Both the position numbers and the translations under genes were made by a program. Below, piece after piece: positions 43,652 through 52,053 of a DNA stretch of 64,000 nt (position 1 is its first letter; every line of letters begins with the position of its first letter). Source of the DNA: CAZYME01 sp964648115 (GTDB taxonomy: Bacteria > Pseudomonadota > Gammaproteobacteria > Legionellales > Legionellaceae); the NCBI GenBank assembly GCA_964648115.1, contig CAZYME010000006.1, forward strand, positions 26,958-90,957. The letters run 5' to 3'. Below the pieces are notes generated by a model, which was not told the DNA's origin, ran no database searches, and worked only from the letters and a program-made list of their open reading frames with translations.

Positions 43652-44904
43652 TACCCCATAATCATGTGTATGACCTTATAAGATAAAATCGTCAACAATG
43701 ATGCTGCTGGAAGTGTAAGAATCCATGAGGTGAAAATATTTCGGATTACCAGCAGGTTTAACGCGCCAATACCACGTGCTAAGCCAACGCCCAGCACGGC
43801 ACCTACCAGAGTCTGTGTTGCAGAAACGGGTATACCGACACTGGTGGCTACCACAACCGTTGTGGCTGCAGCTAAGGTTGCTGCAAATGCGCGACTGGGG
43901 GTTAATGCAGTGATAGAGCTCCCCACGGTTTCTATGACTTTTCTGCCATACATCAAAAAACCACTTATTACTCCAATACAACCTAATAAAATAATCCATC
44001 CAGGGTAATTAAGTGGGCCAATGGGTTGATGCGCATGTAACACCAAATTATATACAATGCTCAAGGGCCCTACCGCCAAAGCAACGTCATTCGAGCCATG
44101 AGCAAATACCATTGCGCAAGCGGTCATTGCCATAAGAACGGCAAAGTATTTTTCCACTTGCAGAAAACATTCCCTTCGCTTCATGTCGGCTCTTTCGGGA
44201 ATCCTTCGAATAAAAATCATGCCAATCAGCGTAATAGTAATACTAGTGGCCAATGTAACTGCTAAATTTTGTTTAAAGTTCAATTGAATACCGAAGTGGT
44301 GTAAGCCTTTGAACACGGTAATAAATGAAAGAATCGAGCCTATCAAAAACAGATAGATTGGCACATATAACTTGGCCTTTACTAATGGGTCGCTTTTAAC
44401 AAATATAGCCTGCTGAATGGTGCTAAATAAGACGTAACCCGTAATGCCTGCGATAAGCGGGGAGGTAACCCAGCCGATGGCTATATGAGAAACTTGATTC
44501 CAATGTATTGCGTTACTGCCCAATACCACACTGCCAAAGCCTACCATTGATCCGACTAAGGCGTTTGTGATCGATACAGGTACACCTATGTAACTGGCTA
44601 GATTCATCCATATGGTACAAGCAAAAAGAACACCCAGCATGCCCTCAATAAGAATAATCGGTTGCTCTGACAACTGGCTGGTATTAATAATGCCATCGCG
44701 CATGGTTTCGGTGACTCCGTTGCCACCCAGAAAGGCGCCAGCAAATTCAAAGATAACTGCAATGAGCATGGCTTGTTTGACAGTCACTGCCTTTGAACCC
44801 ATGGTGGTGCTCATCACATTCGCTAGATCGTTGGCACCAACGCCCCAAGTCATGAGAAAACAGAGTGTAACTGCTAGAAAAAGAAATAATATAGAGTAAT
44901 CCAT
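43651..44904 (-). CDS. PiT-family inorganic phosphate transporter
   Basis: A 417-residue inner-membrane transporter of the low-affinity phosphate (PiT) family. It has about ten membrane segments and both family signature repeats: GANDLANVMSTTMGS near residue 23 and AHGSNDVALAVGPLS near residue 260, in a symmetric inside-out arrangement. The family uses protons or sodium to take up phosphate, in bacteria often as a metal-phosphate complex. It is coded 9 bp after a DUF47 protein, its usual partner, in one operon. Confidence 0.93.
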   Translation of the reverse strand: MDYSILFLFLAVTLCFLMTWGVGANDLANVMSTTMGSKAVTVKQAMLIAVIFEFAGAFLGGNGVTETMRDGIINTSQLSEQPIILIEGMLGVLFACTIWMNLASYIGVPVSITNALVGSMVGFGSVVLGSNAIHWNQVSHIAIGWVTSPLIAGITGYVLFSTIQQAIFVKSDPLVKAKLYVPIYLFLIGSILSFITVFKGLHHFGIQLNFKQNLAVTLATSITITLIGMIFIRRIPERADMKRRECFLQVEKYFAVLMAMTACAMVFAHGSNDVALAVGPLSIVYNLVLHAHQPIGPLNYPGWIILLGCIGVISGFLMYGRKVIETVGSSITALTPSRAFAATLAAATTVVVATSVGIPVSATQTLVGAVLGVGLARGIGALNLLVIRNIFTSWILTLPAASLLTILSYKVIHMIMG

Positions 44905-44913
44905 AAGGGTAGT

Positions 44914-45591
44914 TTACCGGGCAATTAAAATTTGAAGTCGCCCGCCCACAGTTTGGGCATGGTCGGCCAAGTCGCCAATCCATTGAACTAGTTTATAAAG
45001 GAAAATCACTTCAATAGCAGGTAAATCCTTTTCCAGCTCAAAAATACGGTGTCGAATTTCAGCCAATTTATCATCGCTATCATGTTCAATTTCATCTAGC
45101 GTAACAATCATGTCTTCAACAATTTTAACTTCACTACCGCGAAAACCACTTTCTAGCAAATCGTCAAGCTCATTGATTGCTTGACAGGCCTGCTTGGCAG
45201 CATCAAGGCAACGACTCAGAAAGGGCATAAATAACCCTGAGAGAGAGTCAGGAATCACCATTTGGCGGCCAATAATAAGGCTTGCAATATCTTCCGCTCT
45301 GTTTGCAATACGATCTTGCGCGCTAAGTAGCTCCAGTAAATCCGTTCGTGCAACAGGAAGAAATAACCCTGTTGGTAAATGCAGGCGCAAATCACGCTTT
45401 ATTCGGTCAGCCTCTTTTTCAATGGTGACTATTTTATCTTTTAAAGCATTAGCGGTTTCCCAGTCATGCTGCAGTACCGCCTCAAAAAATGGGTAAAGTT
45501 GTTTGGCGCACAGATAGGTTTTGCGCATGTGCTGCTCAATAGGCCTAATGGGCGATGGCCCAAACATATTAAATATGCTACCCATGTTCAT
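44914..45591 (-). CDS. PhoU-like DUF47 (TIGR00153-type) phosphate transport partner
   Basis: A 225-residue all-helical protein of the DUF47 family, related to PhoU. Family features include MGSIFNMFGPSPIRPIEQHM at the start and the ExxxD-type metal clusters (IEKEADRIKRDL, LDEIEHDSDDKLAEI). In this family the protein is coded directly upstream of a PiT transporter, as here, and is thought to control or support it. A TATAAT box is seen on the minus strand at 45630-45635, about 40 bp before the start. The upstream gap holds the large palindrome at 45671-45847. Confidence 0.92.
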   Translation of the reverse strand: MNMGSIFNMFGPSPIRPIEQHMRKTYLCAKQLYPFFEAVLQHDWETANALKDKIVTIEKEADRIKRDLRLHLPTGLFLPVARTDLLELLSAQDRIANRAEDIASLIIGRQMVIPDSLSGLFMPFLSRCLDAAKQACQAINELDDLLESGFRGSEVKIVEDMIVTLDEIEHDSDDKLAEIRHRIFELEKDLPAIEVIFLYKLVQWIGDLADHAQTVGGRLQILIAR

Positions 45592-45670
45592 TATACCTTT
45601 TTAATAAAGGATCTTTTGAGTGATGGGGGATTATACCTAAAATTTCAAACTAACTAAACAGTGTGTATAA

Positions 45671-45847
45671 TCCTAAAAAAAGCAGTTGAATCTACTTCGA
45701 GCAGCTACTGCACTGAATCTTAACGTTTTTTTGATGATTTTTTATCTCACCGTATGAATGATACGCCTTCAATAAAAAATCATCAAAAAAACATTAATCT
45801 TCAGCACATTAGCAGCTCTCGCTACGATTCAACTGCTTTTTTTAGGA
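45671..45847. repeat. 177-bp composite palindrome between DUF47 gene and eno
   Basis: The element is symmetrical along its full length. Outer arms TCCTAAAAAAAGCAGTTGAA(TC) at 45671-45692 and 45826-45847 are perfect over 22 bp. Inner arms at 45722-45745 and 45772-45795 match over 24 bp with one mismatch. The stretches between them are partly complementary, and the centre is CGTAT-GAATG-ATACG (45751-45765). It occupies most of the divergent 284-bp promoter region. No transposase is present, so it resembles a MITE or a decayed hairpin element. Confidence 0.9.
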
Positions 45848-45875
45848 TAATCTTCAAAATTTTGAGGGACAAACC

Positions 45876-47138
45876 ATGCGCATTGTGAGTATCAAGGGAC
45901 GCGAAATTTTAGATTCGCGTGGCAATCCGACTGTAGAAGCGGATGTTATATTAGAAAATGGCGTTATGGGGCGGGCCAGTGTGCCTTCAGGGGCTTCAAC
46001 AGGCAGTCGAGAGGCATGTGAACTGCGAGACAAAGATGCTCATCGCTATGCGGGCAAGGGTGTTTCTAAAGCAGTTGAGTATATTAACGGGGAAATAAAT
46101 CATGCTTTGCACCATTTTTCAGTTGCAGAGCAGGAGCTTCTAGATACACGCTTATGTGAGCTGGATGGGACAGATAATAAATCGCGATTGGGTGCAAATG
46201 CTATTTTGGCGGTATCGTTAGGAGCTGCACGAGCGTGTGCAAATGCTGCGAACCTGCCTCTTTTTGCAGCGCTTAATCAGGATGACGCAATGATGATGCC
46301 GGTGCCGATGATGAATGTCTTAAACGGTGGTGCGCACGCTGATAACAATGTAGATATTCAAGAATTTATGATCATGCCAATTGGTGCTCAAGATTTCCCT
46401 ATGGCACTACAAATGGGAACAGAAACGTTCCACGCGCTTAAGTCAGTACTTAAAAAGCAAGGTTTACAGACTTCCGTGGGTGATGAGGGTGGTTTTGCCC
46501 CAAATCTTAAGTCTAACCGCCAGGCGCTTGATATTTTAAGTGAAGCTATTGAATTAGTGGGTTTTCAGCTCGGGAAGGACATGGTTTTTGCCCTTGACGT
46601 TGCAGCATCTGAATTGTTCAAAAATGGGTTTTACCACTTAACCTCAGAGAATAAAAAACTAAACAGTCATGAGTTGATTCAATATTATGCTGAGTTAGTA
46701 AAGCATTACCCCATTATTAGTATTGAAGATGGTTTGGATGAAAGTGATTGGCAGGGTTGGAAACAAATGACCTTGCAATTGGGAGATAAATTACAATTGG
46801 TGGGCGATGATTTATTTGTGACCAATCCAGCTATTTTGTCGAAAGGGATTGCTGAGAAAACGGCGAATGCTGTTTTGATTAAATTAAATCAAATTGGCAC
46901 GCTAAGTGAAACACGGCAAACCATACGTCTGGCACACAGTAATAACTATCGTTGTGTTATTTCTCACCGGTCGGGAGAAACGGAAGATACATTTATCGCA
47001 GATTTAGCCGTGGCAACTGGATGCGGCCAAATCAAGACAGGCTCTCTTTGCCGAACAGACCGCGTAGCAAAATACAATCAATTATTGCGTATCAATGAGC
47101 TGGTTTCATTACCATATGCAGGTAAAACCATATTGTAG
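45876..47138 (+). CDS. eno: Enolase
   Basis: Enolase converts 2-phosphoglycerate to phosphoenolpyruvate in glycolysis and is also an RNA degradosome component in many bacteria. The 420-residue product has the N-terminal motif EILDSRGNPTVEADV, SGASTGSREACELRD, the metal and catalytic region with ISIEDGLDESDWQGW and LVGDDLFVTNP, KLNQIGTLSET, and the active-site loop VISHRSGETEDTFIADLAV. GAGGG precedes the ATG. The C-terminus is about ten residues shorter than usual, and its TAG stop lies inside a palindromic repeat (47132-47220), which suggests the end of the gene was trimmed by that element. Confidence 0.97.
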   Translation: MRIVSIKGREILDSRGNPTVEADVILENGVMGRASVPSGASTGSREACELRDKDAHRYAGKGVSKAVEYINGEINHALHHFSVAEQELLDTRLCELDGTDNKSRLGANAILAVSLGAARACANAANLPLFAALNQDDAMMMPVPMMNVLNGGAHADNNVDIQEFMIMPIGAQDFPMALQMGTETFHALKSVLKKQGLQTSVGDEGGFAPNLKSNRQALDILSEAIELVGFQLGKDMVFALDVAASELFKNGFYHLTSENKKLNSHELIQYYAELVKHYPIISIEDGLDESDWQGWKQMTLQLGDKLQLVGDDLFVTNPAILSKGIAEKTANAVLIKLNQIGTLSETRQTIRLAHSNNYRCVISHRSGETEDTFIADLAVATGCGQIKTGSLCRTDRVAKYNQLLRINELVSLPYAGKTIL

Positions 47139-47220
47139 CCTGATTGACGCGGAGCGGCAGGCGGGGGCAGTTTGAGTATGAAAACCCGGATGTCCGCTAC
47201 GCAGCCATCCAGGCTACAAT
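47132..47220. repeat. Palindromic repeat overlapping the end of eno
   Basis: ATTGTAGCCTG (47132-47142) faces CAGGCTACAAT (47210-47220). The inner part is only partly complementary (GCGGAGCGG near the left, CCGGATGTCCGCTACG on the right). It shares its terminal GTAGCCTG with the repeat at 8797-8881. It provides the enolase stop codon and ends 9 bp before the stop of the convergent dienelactone hydrolase gene. Confidence 0.8.
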
Positions 47221-47228
47221 TCATCAAA

Positions 47229-47954
47229 CTATTTTGCAGGGCGTAAAACTTCCTTCAAAAACAGCTCAGCATTCATCCACGAGCGTCGATCGGCGCTTTT
47301 ATTGTAATGCAATCCTAACGCATCGTCGTTCGCTTCTGGATTGGTAAAAGCGTGTTGGGTATGGCCATACATATGAATTTGCCAATCAACTTTTTTGACC
47401 GTCATTTCTTTTGCAAATTCATTAACTTGCGCCGGAGGGACCATTGGATCCTCATAGCCATGTAATACCAGGACTTTTGCGCGCACTTTTTTACAAACGG
47501 GAATTTCCGGTGCCGTTAGTACGCCATGGAAGCTTACAACGCCCTTTACATCAGCCCCAGAGCGAGCAAGGTCTAATATGCATAGGCCGCCAAAGCAATA
47601 CCCTATGGCTGCTATCTTAGTATTATCTACCCAGGGCGACTCCATGGCAGCTTGCAAGGCTGCTTGCATACGTGTTGTGACTCTCTTCCTATGGCTCAGG
47701 ATAGGGTTCATCAATGCTCTTTTTTCTTCCGTAGTATGCCCGAGCTTAGCATTACCATACATATCAATAGCGAAACCTACATATCCAAGAGCAGCTAATT
47801 GTTTAGCTTTTTCACAAAACGCATCACTGCGGCCTGTCCAGTCATGAGCCACCATGACACAAGGCTTGGGCGAGGCTTTTGCCTTATCTCGAGCAATGAA
47901 ACCACGGCAAACTGTGTCACCCACGTTGTATTCAATTTCTTCCGTTTGTAGCAT
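47229..47954 (-). CDS. Dienelactone hydrolase family protein
   Basis: A ~241-residue alpha/beta hydrolase. The catalytic triad is visible: Cys in GYCFGG, Asp in HGYEDPMVP and His in HTQHAF. Cys as the nucleophile is typical of dienelactone hydrolase. The family cleaves cyclic esters; outside chlorocatechol pathways, the substrate is usually unknown, and no aromatic-degradation gene is nearby. The start is the ATG at 47954; the longer frame begins with TTG at 47987. There is no signal peptide, so it is cytoplasmic. It is convergent with eno across the repeat. Confidence 0.87.
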   Translation of the reverse strand: MLQTEEIEYNVGDTVCRGFIARDKAKASPKPCVMVAHDWTGRSDAFCEKAKQLAALGYVGFAIDMYGNAKLGHTTEEKRALMNPILSHRKRVTTRMQAALQAAMESPWVDNTKIAAIGYCFGGLCILDLARSGADVKGVVSFHGVLTAPEIPVCKKVRAKVLVLHGYEDPMVPPAQVNEFAKEMTVKKVDWQIHMYGHTQHAFTNPEANDDALGLHYNKSADRRSWMNAELFLKEVLRPAK

Positions 47955-48112
47955 TTGTCTATCGCCAATAGAAAAGGTTGCTTGCAACTTTAGCGAAAAG
48001 TTAAAGGTGGCACAAGTAATCTGAGCGGCATAGCTACCTAGATTTGCTTACTAATCTACTACTTCATTTTTACTCAGTATATAATAAAGGAAAATCCTCA
48101 GTAGGTTTGCTT

Positions 48113-48388
48113 ATGCGCCCCATCCTCATTTTTTTGTTGTTAGCGCTAATAGGCTTGCAATACAAGTTGTGGTTGGGTGACGGCAGTGTGCTGCAATGGC
48201 ACCATCTTGAAAATAAATTAGCAGCTGAGGAGCAAGAAAATAAGCAATTAGCGGCGAGAAACCGTGCTATTGAAGCGGATATTCTCGAGCTTAAATCGGG
48301 CGAGCAAGCTTTAGAAGAGCAAGCCCGCTATGAGCTTGGTATGGTTAAAGATGGTGAGGTCTATTATCAATGTGATGAGAGGCCTTAG
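48113..48388 (+). CDS. ftsB: Cell-division protein FtsB
   Basis: FtsB is a small bitopic protein of the FtsQLB complex that controls septal peptidoglycan synthesis. The ~91-residue product has one N-terminal membrane segment (LIFLLLALIGLQYKLW), a coiled coil (~30-65) and the end YELGMVKDGEVYYQ, which closely follows the family ending ARxELGMVKPGETFY. The start at 48113 puts the short cytoplasmic end MRP before the membrane segment; the frame is open from 48044. In gammaproteobacteria ftsB follows eno; here a dienelactone hydrolase gene on the other strand lies between them, and the usual ispD after ftsB is missing. Confidence 0.93.
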   Translation: MRPILIFLLLALIGLQYKLWLGDGSVLQWHHLENKLAAEEQENKQLAARNRAIEADILELKSGEQALEEQARYELGMVKDGEVYYQCDERP

Positions 48389-48403
48389 TAAAGAAAATCG
48401 ATG

Positions 48404-48558
48404 TGTAATAGGTCACGTGGCATGCGAATTTTTATTGCGCCTACAAAAAACAACCGTCGTTGCGAGCGTTAGCGAAGCAATCCAGCGTCTTTAAAGCCAC
48501 TAGATTGCTTCGCTAACGCTCGCAACGACGGCATTTACATACCACGTGACCTATTACA
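48404..48558. repeat. Nested inverted repeats after ftsB
   Basis: An outer pair, TGTAATAGGTCACGTGG at 48404-48420 and its exact complement at 48542-48558 (17 bp), encloses an inner perfect 29-bp pair at 48454-48482 and 48503-48531 that begins CCGTCGTTGCGAGCG. The space between outer and inner arms is AT-richer. This looks like one palindromic element inserted in another. Confidence 0.9.
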
Positions 48559-48564
48559 TCAATA

Positions 48565-48597
48565 TAGCCCGTATGAAGCGAAGCGGAATGCGGGATC
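48565..48597. repeat. Single arm of the GTAGCCCGTATGGAGC family
   Basis: TAGCCCGTATGAAGCGAAGC and the following GGAATGCGGGATC match one arm of the perfect inverted repeat at 25124-25218 with one substitution; the second arm is missing. It sits 7 bp after the nested repeat and 15 bp before the mevalonate kinase stop. Confidence 0.75.
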
Positions 48598-48611
48598 CCT
48601 GCTGAAATATT

Positions 48612-49496
48612 TTAAATAGAGATTAACTCAATCGCCATTTCAGGCGGCTCTGTTTCCCATAAGCTGATAACATAACCACCACCGCCTGAGCCTGTTGGCT
48701 TAACTGCTACAGCCCCTGCTTCCCATAGATTTTGCATGTGGCGATGTAGGCTTTCACTTACCAAACCCCATTGTTGAAAACAATCAGCTGCATCATTTAT
48801 GGCTTTTATAAGGATTTTCTGTGAGTCAGGCGTGTGTTTTTCAAGGGCGCATCTTGCTTGTAATACACAGTCAGCCATTTTTAGATCAATTTGCGCAGCG
48901 TGAGATTCGTCTTCATCCCATAGAGATTGCACCTGATTAATACAATGCGAGGTAATACCAATTTGCCCACAAGATGATAAAAACCACTTTGGTTGCCAAG
49001 CTTGGTCTAGAGGGAAGGAAACTCCTTGTTTAAAGTAGAGGCCTGAGGTAGCTGCTACACCGCTAATATCCAGACCGCTACTTTGACCATGAAATAAATT
49101 TTCTAATTGTCTGGCAAAGGCATGAATCTCTGCATCGGCTAGCATGTCCATCGCAGAAAACCAGCGTGCCATCGCCACGCATAACGCTGCAGATGCTCCC
49201 ATCCCAACACCGACTGGAATAGTACTATACAAATTGAAATGGCCACTCAGGCTGTTTAGCGATCGACCTAAGGTTTGCATACCTTGTTCCAACACACTCC
49301 AAAACAACAAGTGTGTGTCTGCGCCACTATCACCCTCGTAATTTGCGCTTAGCTCGGAAGTCGATTGGTGGTAACTCAGATGCAGTTGCTTGGCTTTAAT
49401 GGGGAATACAAGAGCCCCTTGCCCTCTGATTACAGCGTGTTCCCCAGCTAAGATCCATTTACCGTGTGTTGTTGTTTGAAAATCATAAGACATCAT
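48612..49496 (-). CDS. mvaK1: Mevalonate kinase-type GHMP kinase
   Basis: A 294-residue GHMP kinase that should phosphorylate mevalonate at C5 with ATP. The first strand-helix unit HGKWILAGEHAVIRG, the ATP loop PVGVGMGASAALCVA, the GLDISG segment, and GSGGGGYV near the C-terminus are the GHMP motifs, and the N-terminal part is that of mevalonate kinases. It overlaps the diphosphomevalonate decarboxylase gene by about 14 bp in one operon. A second start codon three bases in is equally possible. Assignment as the first kinase, not phosphomevalonate kinase, rests on resemblance and on the existence of another kinase at 63024-63893. Confidence 0.85.
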   Translation of the reverse strand: MMSYDFQTTTHGKWILAGEHAVIRGQGALVFPIKAKQLHLSYHQSTSELSANYEGDSGADTHLLFWSVLEQGMQTLGRSLNSLSGHFNLYSTIPVGVGMGASAALCVAMARWFSAMDMLADAEIHAFARQLENLFHGQSSGLDISGVAATSGLYFKQGVSFPLDQAWQPKWFLSSCGQIGITSHCINQVQSLWDEDESHAAQIDLKMADCVLQARCALEKHTPDSQKILIKAINDAADCFQQWGLVSESLHRHMQNLWEAGAVAVKPTGSGGGGYVISLWETEPPEMAIELISI

Positions 49497-50430
49497 AATT
49501 GCCTATCAAATAATCCTGTTTAAATTTAAGTGCCATTTCTGCTTGGTCAGGACGGTAGAGTAAATGAATATTAGGGCCTGCGTCCATCGTTACTAAGGGG
49601 CCATCGCCTTCTCGTTGCCATAGCTCTTGCAAAGAAATTAATGCGGCTTTACTTTGGTCAGTCATATAAGAAAACGGTGATGAGCAGCTTGAAAATAAGA
49701 GATGTAAATCTTGGAATTCTCGCCAGCAAACTTTATAAGCATTTTCCCAATCTTTCGCTTCAAATGCATTTAGCAATACCTTCAGATTTTGCACAGCTCG
49801 CACAGCTCGTGTTGAATAATGTGGGCTAGTATTAATACGTTGATGGGCTTCACTTGACGAAACTTCTTTTTCTTTGTGACTTATCACAATGACTTGGTGA
49901 AGTAAGTGTGTATAAGGCAAATCTATCGCTTTTACATTATCATCATCCCACAGCGCCCATGGTGAAAAAAATGAGCGACAAGATGAGCCCGAACCTGCAC
50001 GGCTTAGTTGAGCTTGTATTTCTACAGATGGCATTGGTGTGTTGGTTAGCTCACTTAGGGCTGTAACAGCGCACTTGGTTAAGGCTGCAAAACTTGAGGC
50101 GGAGCTTGCCAAACCACTGCTGTGTGGGAAATTATTGCTAGAACGTACAATAAATGCTCCAGAGTAATTAACTTGCGCTTTCAAGCGCGCTAAGTGATAT
50201 AGGAAGCGCTCTTGGCCGGCCTTTGATAGTAAAAAATGCAATGCTCCAGGGGTATTTAATGGTTCCCATAAATCTTTTTTTCCTGAATGTTGCTCAAGCA
50301 TGACGCTGCTTAATAAGTTAGGTAGCGTGTAAGAAAGGGAGGGGTTAATAGGGAGGTTATTTTCACTGTCTTTTTTTCCCATGTATTTAATAAGAGCAAT
50401 ATTAGAGGGGGCTTGTGCAAACCACTGCAT
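49483..50430 (-). CDS. mvaD: Diphosphomevalonate decarboxylase
   Basis: MvaD turns mevalonate 5-diphosphate into isopentenyl diphosphate with ATP and loss of CO2. The 315-residue product starts like its family (APSNIALIKYMGKKD and LPINPSLSYTL), has the ATP loop HSSGLASSASSFAALT at about 103-118, the GSGSSCRSFF segment and the active-site TMDAGPNIHLL near residue 280, where the Asp acts in phosphoryl transfer and decarboxylation. It is the first gene of the pair with mevalonate kinase. Its product feeds the type II isomerase coded at 60722-61750. Confidence 0.93.
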   Translation of the reverse strand: MQWFAQAPSNIALIKYMGKKDSENNLPINPSLSYTLPNLLSSVMLEQHSGKKDLWEPLNTPGALHFLLSKAGQERFLYHLARLKAQVNYSGAFIVRSSNNFPHSSGLASSASSFAALTKCAVTALSELTNTPMPSVEIQAQLSRAGSGSSCRSFFSPWALWDDDNVKAIDLPYTHLLHQVIVISHKEKEVSSSEAHQRINTSPHYSTRAVRAVQNLKVLLNAFEAKDWENAYKVCWREFQDLHLLFSSCSSPFSYMTDQSKAALISLQELWQREGDGPLVTMDAGPNIHLLYRPDQAEMALKFKQDYLIGNYDVL

Positions 50431-50500
50431 TGTTATTCTCCATATTTTTTTTGTAATTATTCCCCAAGATTTTAAATTATGGTGAATAGGTAATTATGTT

Positions 50501-51148
50501 TTAATGTCCTGGCGCGTCATTCCACAATATTTTATGCAGCTGTAGCTGAAAGCGCACGGATAATCTATCTTGTATTATCCAATCAGCAAGCTGGGTAGCG
50601 TTTAGTTGCTCAAAGCTCGGTGAAAAAAGAATCTGGGCATGATCTGTAAGCTTATGCTCAACTATCATTTGTTTTGCCCATTGATAATCCTCACAGGAGC
50701 ACAGGACAAATTTAATTTGGTCGCTTTGCTTGAGATAGGGGATATTAGACCATTTATTTTTGTCGCATTCATTAGAGTCAGGTGTTTTTAAATCCATTAC
50801 TATCATCACCCGCTGATCAACGTTAGCGATATCGCGCGCACCACTGGTTTCTAACGATACAGCATAACCAGCATCACATAAGCGCTCTAGCAAATGGATA
50901 CAATCCGGTTGTGCCAGAGGTTCTCCCCCTGTGACACAGACATATTTGCATTCAAAGGAAGCAACTTGCTCCAAGATGCCGTCAATACTCATCATGTTTC
51001 CGCCACTAAATGCATAGGCAGTATCACAATATTGGCAACGCAGAGGACACCCTGTGAGTCGTATAAAAACCGTTGGTAAACCAACGGTTACTGATTCGCC
51101 TTGTAATGAGTGAAAAATTTCAGTAATGCGCAACTGGTTTCGTTTCAT
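50501..51148 (-). CDS. queE: 7-carboxy-7-deazaguanine synthase QueE
   Basis: QueE is a radical SAM enzyme that makes 7-carboxy-7-deazaguanine in the path to queuosine, the modified base of GUN-reading tRNAs. The 215-residue product has EIFHSLQGES at the start, the iron-sulfur motif CPLRCQYC (C-x3-C-x2-C), VTGGEPLAQ and LETSGARD, with a normal length. Other queuosine genes (queD, queC) are not adjacent. It shares one base with the cpoB stop and ends the pal-cpoB-queE unit; this order also occurs in other gammaproteobacteria. Confidence 0.95.
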   Translation of the reverse strand: MKRNQLRITEIFHSLQGESVTVGLPTVFIRLTGCPLRCQYCDTAYAFSGGNMMSIDGILEQVASFECKYVCVTGGEPLAQPDCIHLLERLCDAGYAVSLETSGARDIANVDQRVMIVMDLKTPDSNECDKNKWSNIPYLKQSDQIKFVLCSCEDYQWAKQMIVEHKLTDHAQILFSPSFEQLNATQLADWIIQDRLSVRFQLQLHKILWNDAPGH

Positions 51149-52053
51149 TAGCTATTCAAAGCATCCAATTTAGCCTTTGCCAATTGTGCTGTATTGGTAT
51201 CCGGGTAGTTTTTTACAACTTGTTGCAAACGTTGCATTGCCTCTGCTTTTTTGCCTGAGGCGGCTAGAGCATATCCAATTTTCAACATACTTGCGGCAGA
51301 TTTATTGGAAGAGGGAAATTGTTGCAATACTATTTCAAAATGTTGAATTGCCTCGGGGTAGCTTTTCTTGACCATGTAAAGCTCACCAAGCCAATATTGA
51401 GCGTTACCAGTGTACCCGCCTTGCGGATATAGAGTAACAAATTTTTGCATGGCTTCTTGGGCCTCATCAAAGCGCTTATTTTTTACTAGCTCATAGGCAG
51501 CGAGGTAACTAATTTGCTCATCAGCTGGGTTCATACGGGCTGCATGAGGAGCTGGAGTGACAACTGCTTCTGGTGTGGATTGTTTATCAGATGATATTGC
51601 AGCGGAACTCTTGGGTGTTGTAACACCGATTGGTAAAGGATTTACAGCCACATTTTTTGCAGAGCTTGCGGCTTGGTTTGGTAGTCGCGCATCTAAATCT
51701 TTATAAAATGCTAATTGTTGCTGTTGTAGTAATTTTAAATCATGTGCTTGTACTTCTAATTGGCCACGCAGCTCTTGTACTTCTTGCTGTAAGCCCTGAA
51801 CTTTGTCTAATAGCATAGCATTTTTGCTATTGCCGTTACCGCTGGTCTCAATATTATCACTGGCAAAAGCGGTTTCTTCATCACTACCGTAGTCTCCACT
51901 TTGCGATTTGGCAACAGGCTGCTCAAGAGCAACCTGTTGTTCATCAAGAAGTGCAAAATTTTCGCTGTCGTCAACTACCGGAGCTTCAGAAAATGCATTG
52001 AAGGGCAGTATACAAGCGAAACATGTAACAAGAAGAAAACGACGTATTATCAT
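51148..52053 (-). CDS. cpoB: Cell-division coordinator CpoB (YbgF)
   Basis: CpoB is a periplasmic protein that links Tol-Pal to peptidoglycan synthesis during constriction. The 301-residue product has a signal peptide (~1-22), an N-terminal coiled coil (~75-120) for trimer formation, a linker rich in Ala, Ser and Pro, and three or more TPR-like repeats (~175-300) such as NAQYWLGELYMVKKSYPEAI and SMLKIGYALAASG. It overlaps pal by 4 bp. The rest of the tol operon (tolQRAB) is not upstream. Confidence 0.93.
   Translation of the reverse strand: MIIRRFLLVTCFACILPFNAFSEAPVVDDSENFALLDEQQVALEQPVAKSQSGDYGSDEETAFASDNIETSGNGNSKNAMLLDKVQGLQQEVQELRGQLEVQAHDLKLLQQQQLAFYKDLDARLPNQAASSAKNVAVNPLPIGVTTPKSSAAISSDKQSTPEAVVTPAPHAARMNPADEQISYLAAYELVKNKRFDEAQEAMQKFVTLYPQGGYTGNAQYWLGELYMVKKSYPEAIQHFEIVLQQFPSSNKSAASMLKIGYALAASGKKAEAMQRLQQVVKNYPDTNTAQLAKAKLDALNS

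Noticed and set aside
43474..43686. 70-codon open frame across the 32-bp inverted repeat
   Set aside because: It overlaps a better-supported small gene in another frame and then reads through the repeat.
47144..47347. 67-codon open frame after eno
   Set aside because: Made of the repeat at 47132-47220 and the antisense of the dienelactone hydrolase gene.
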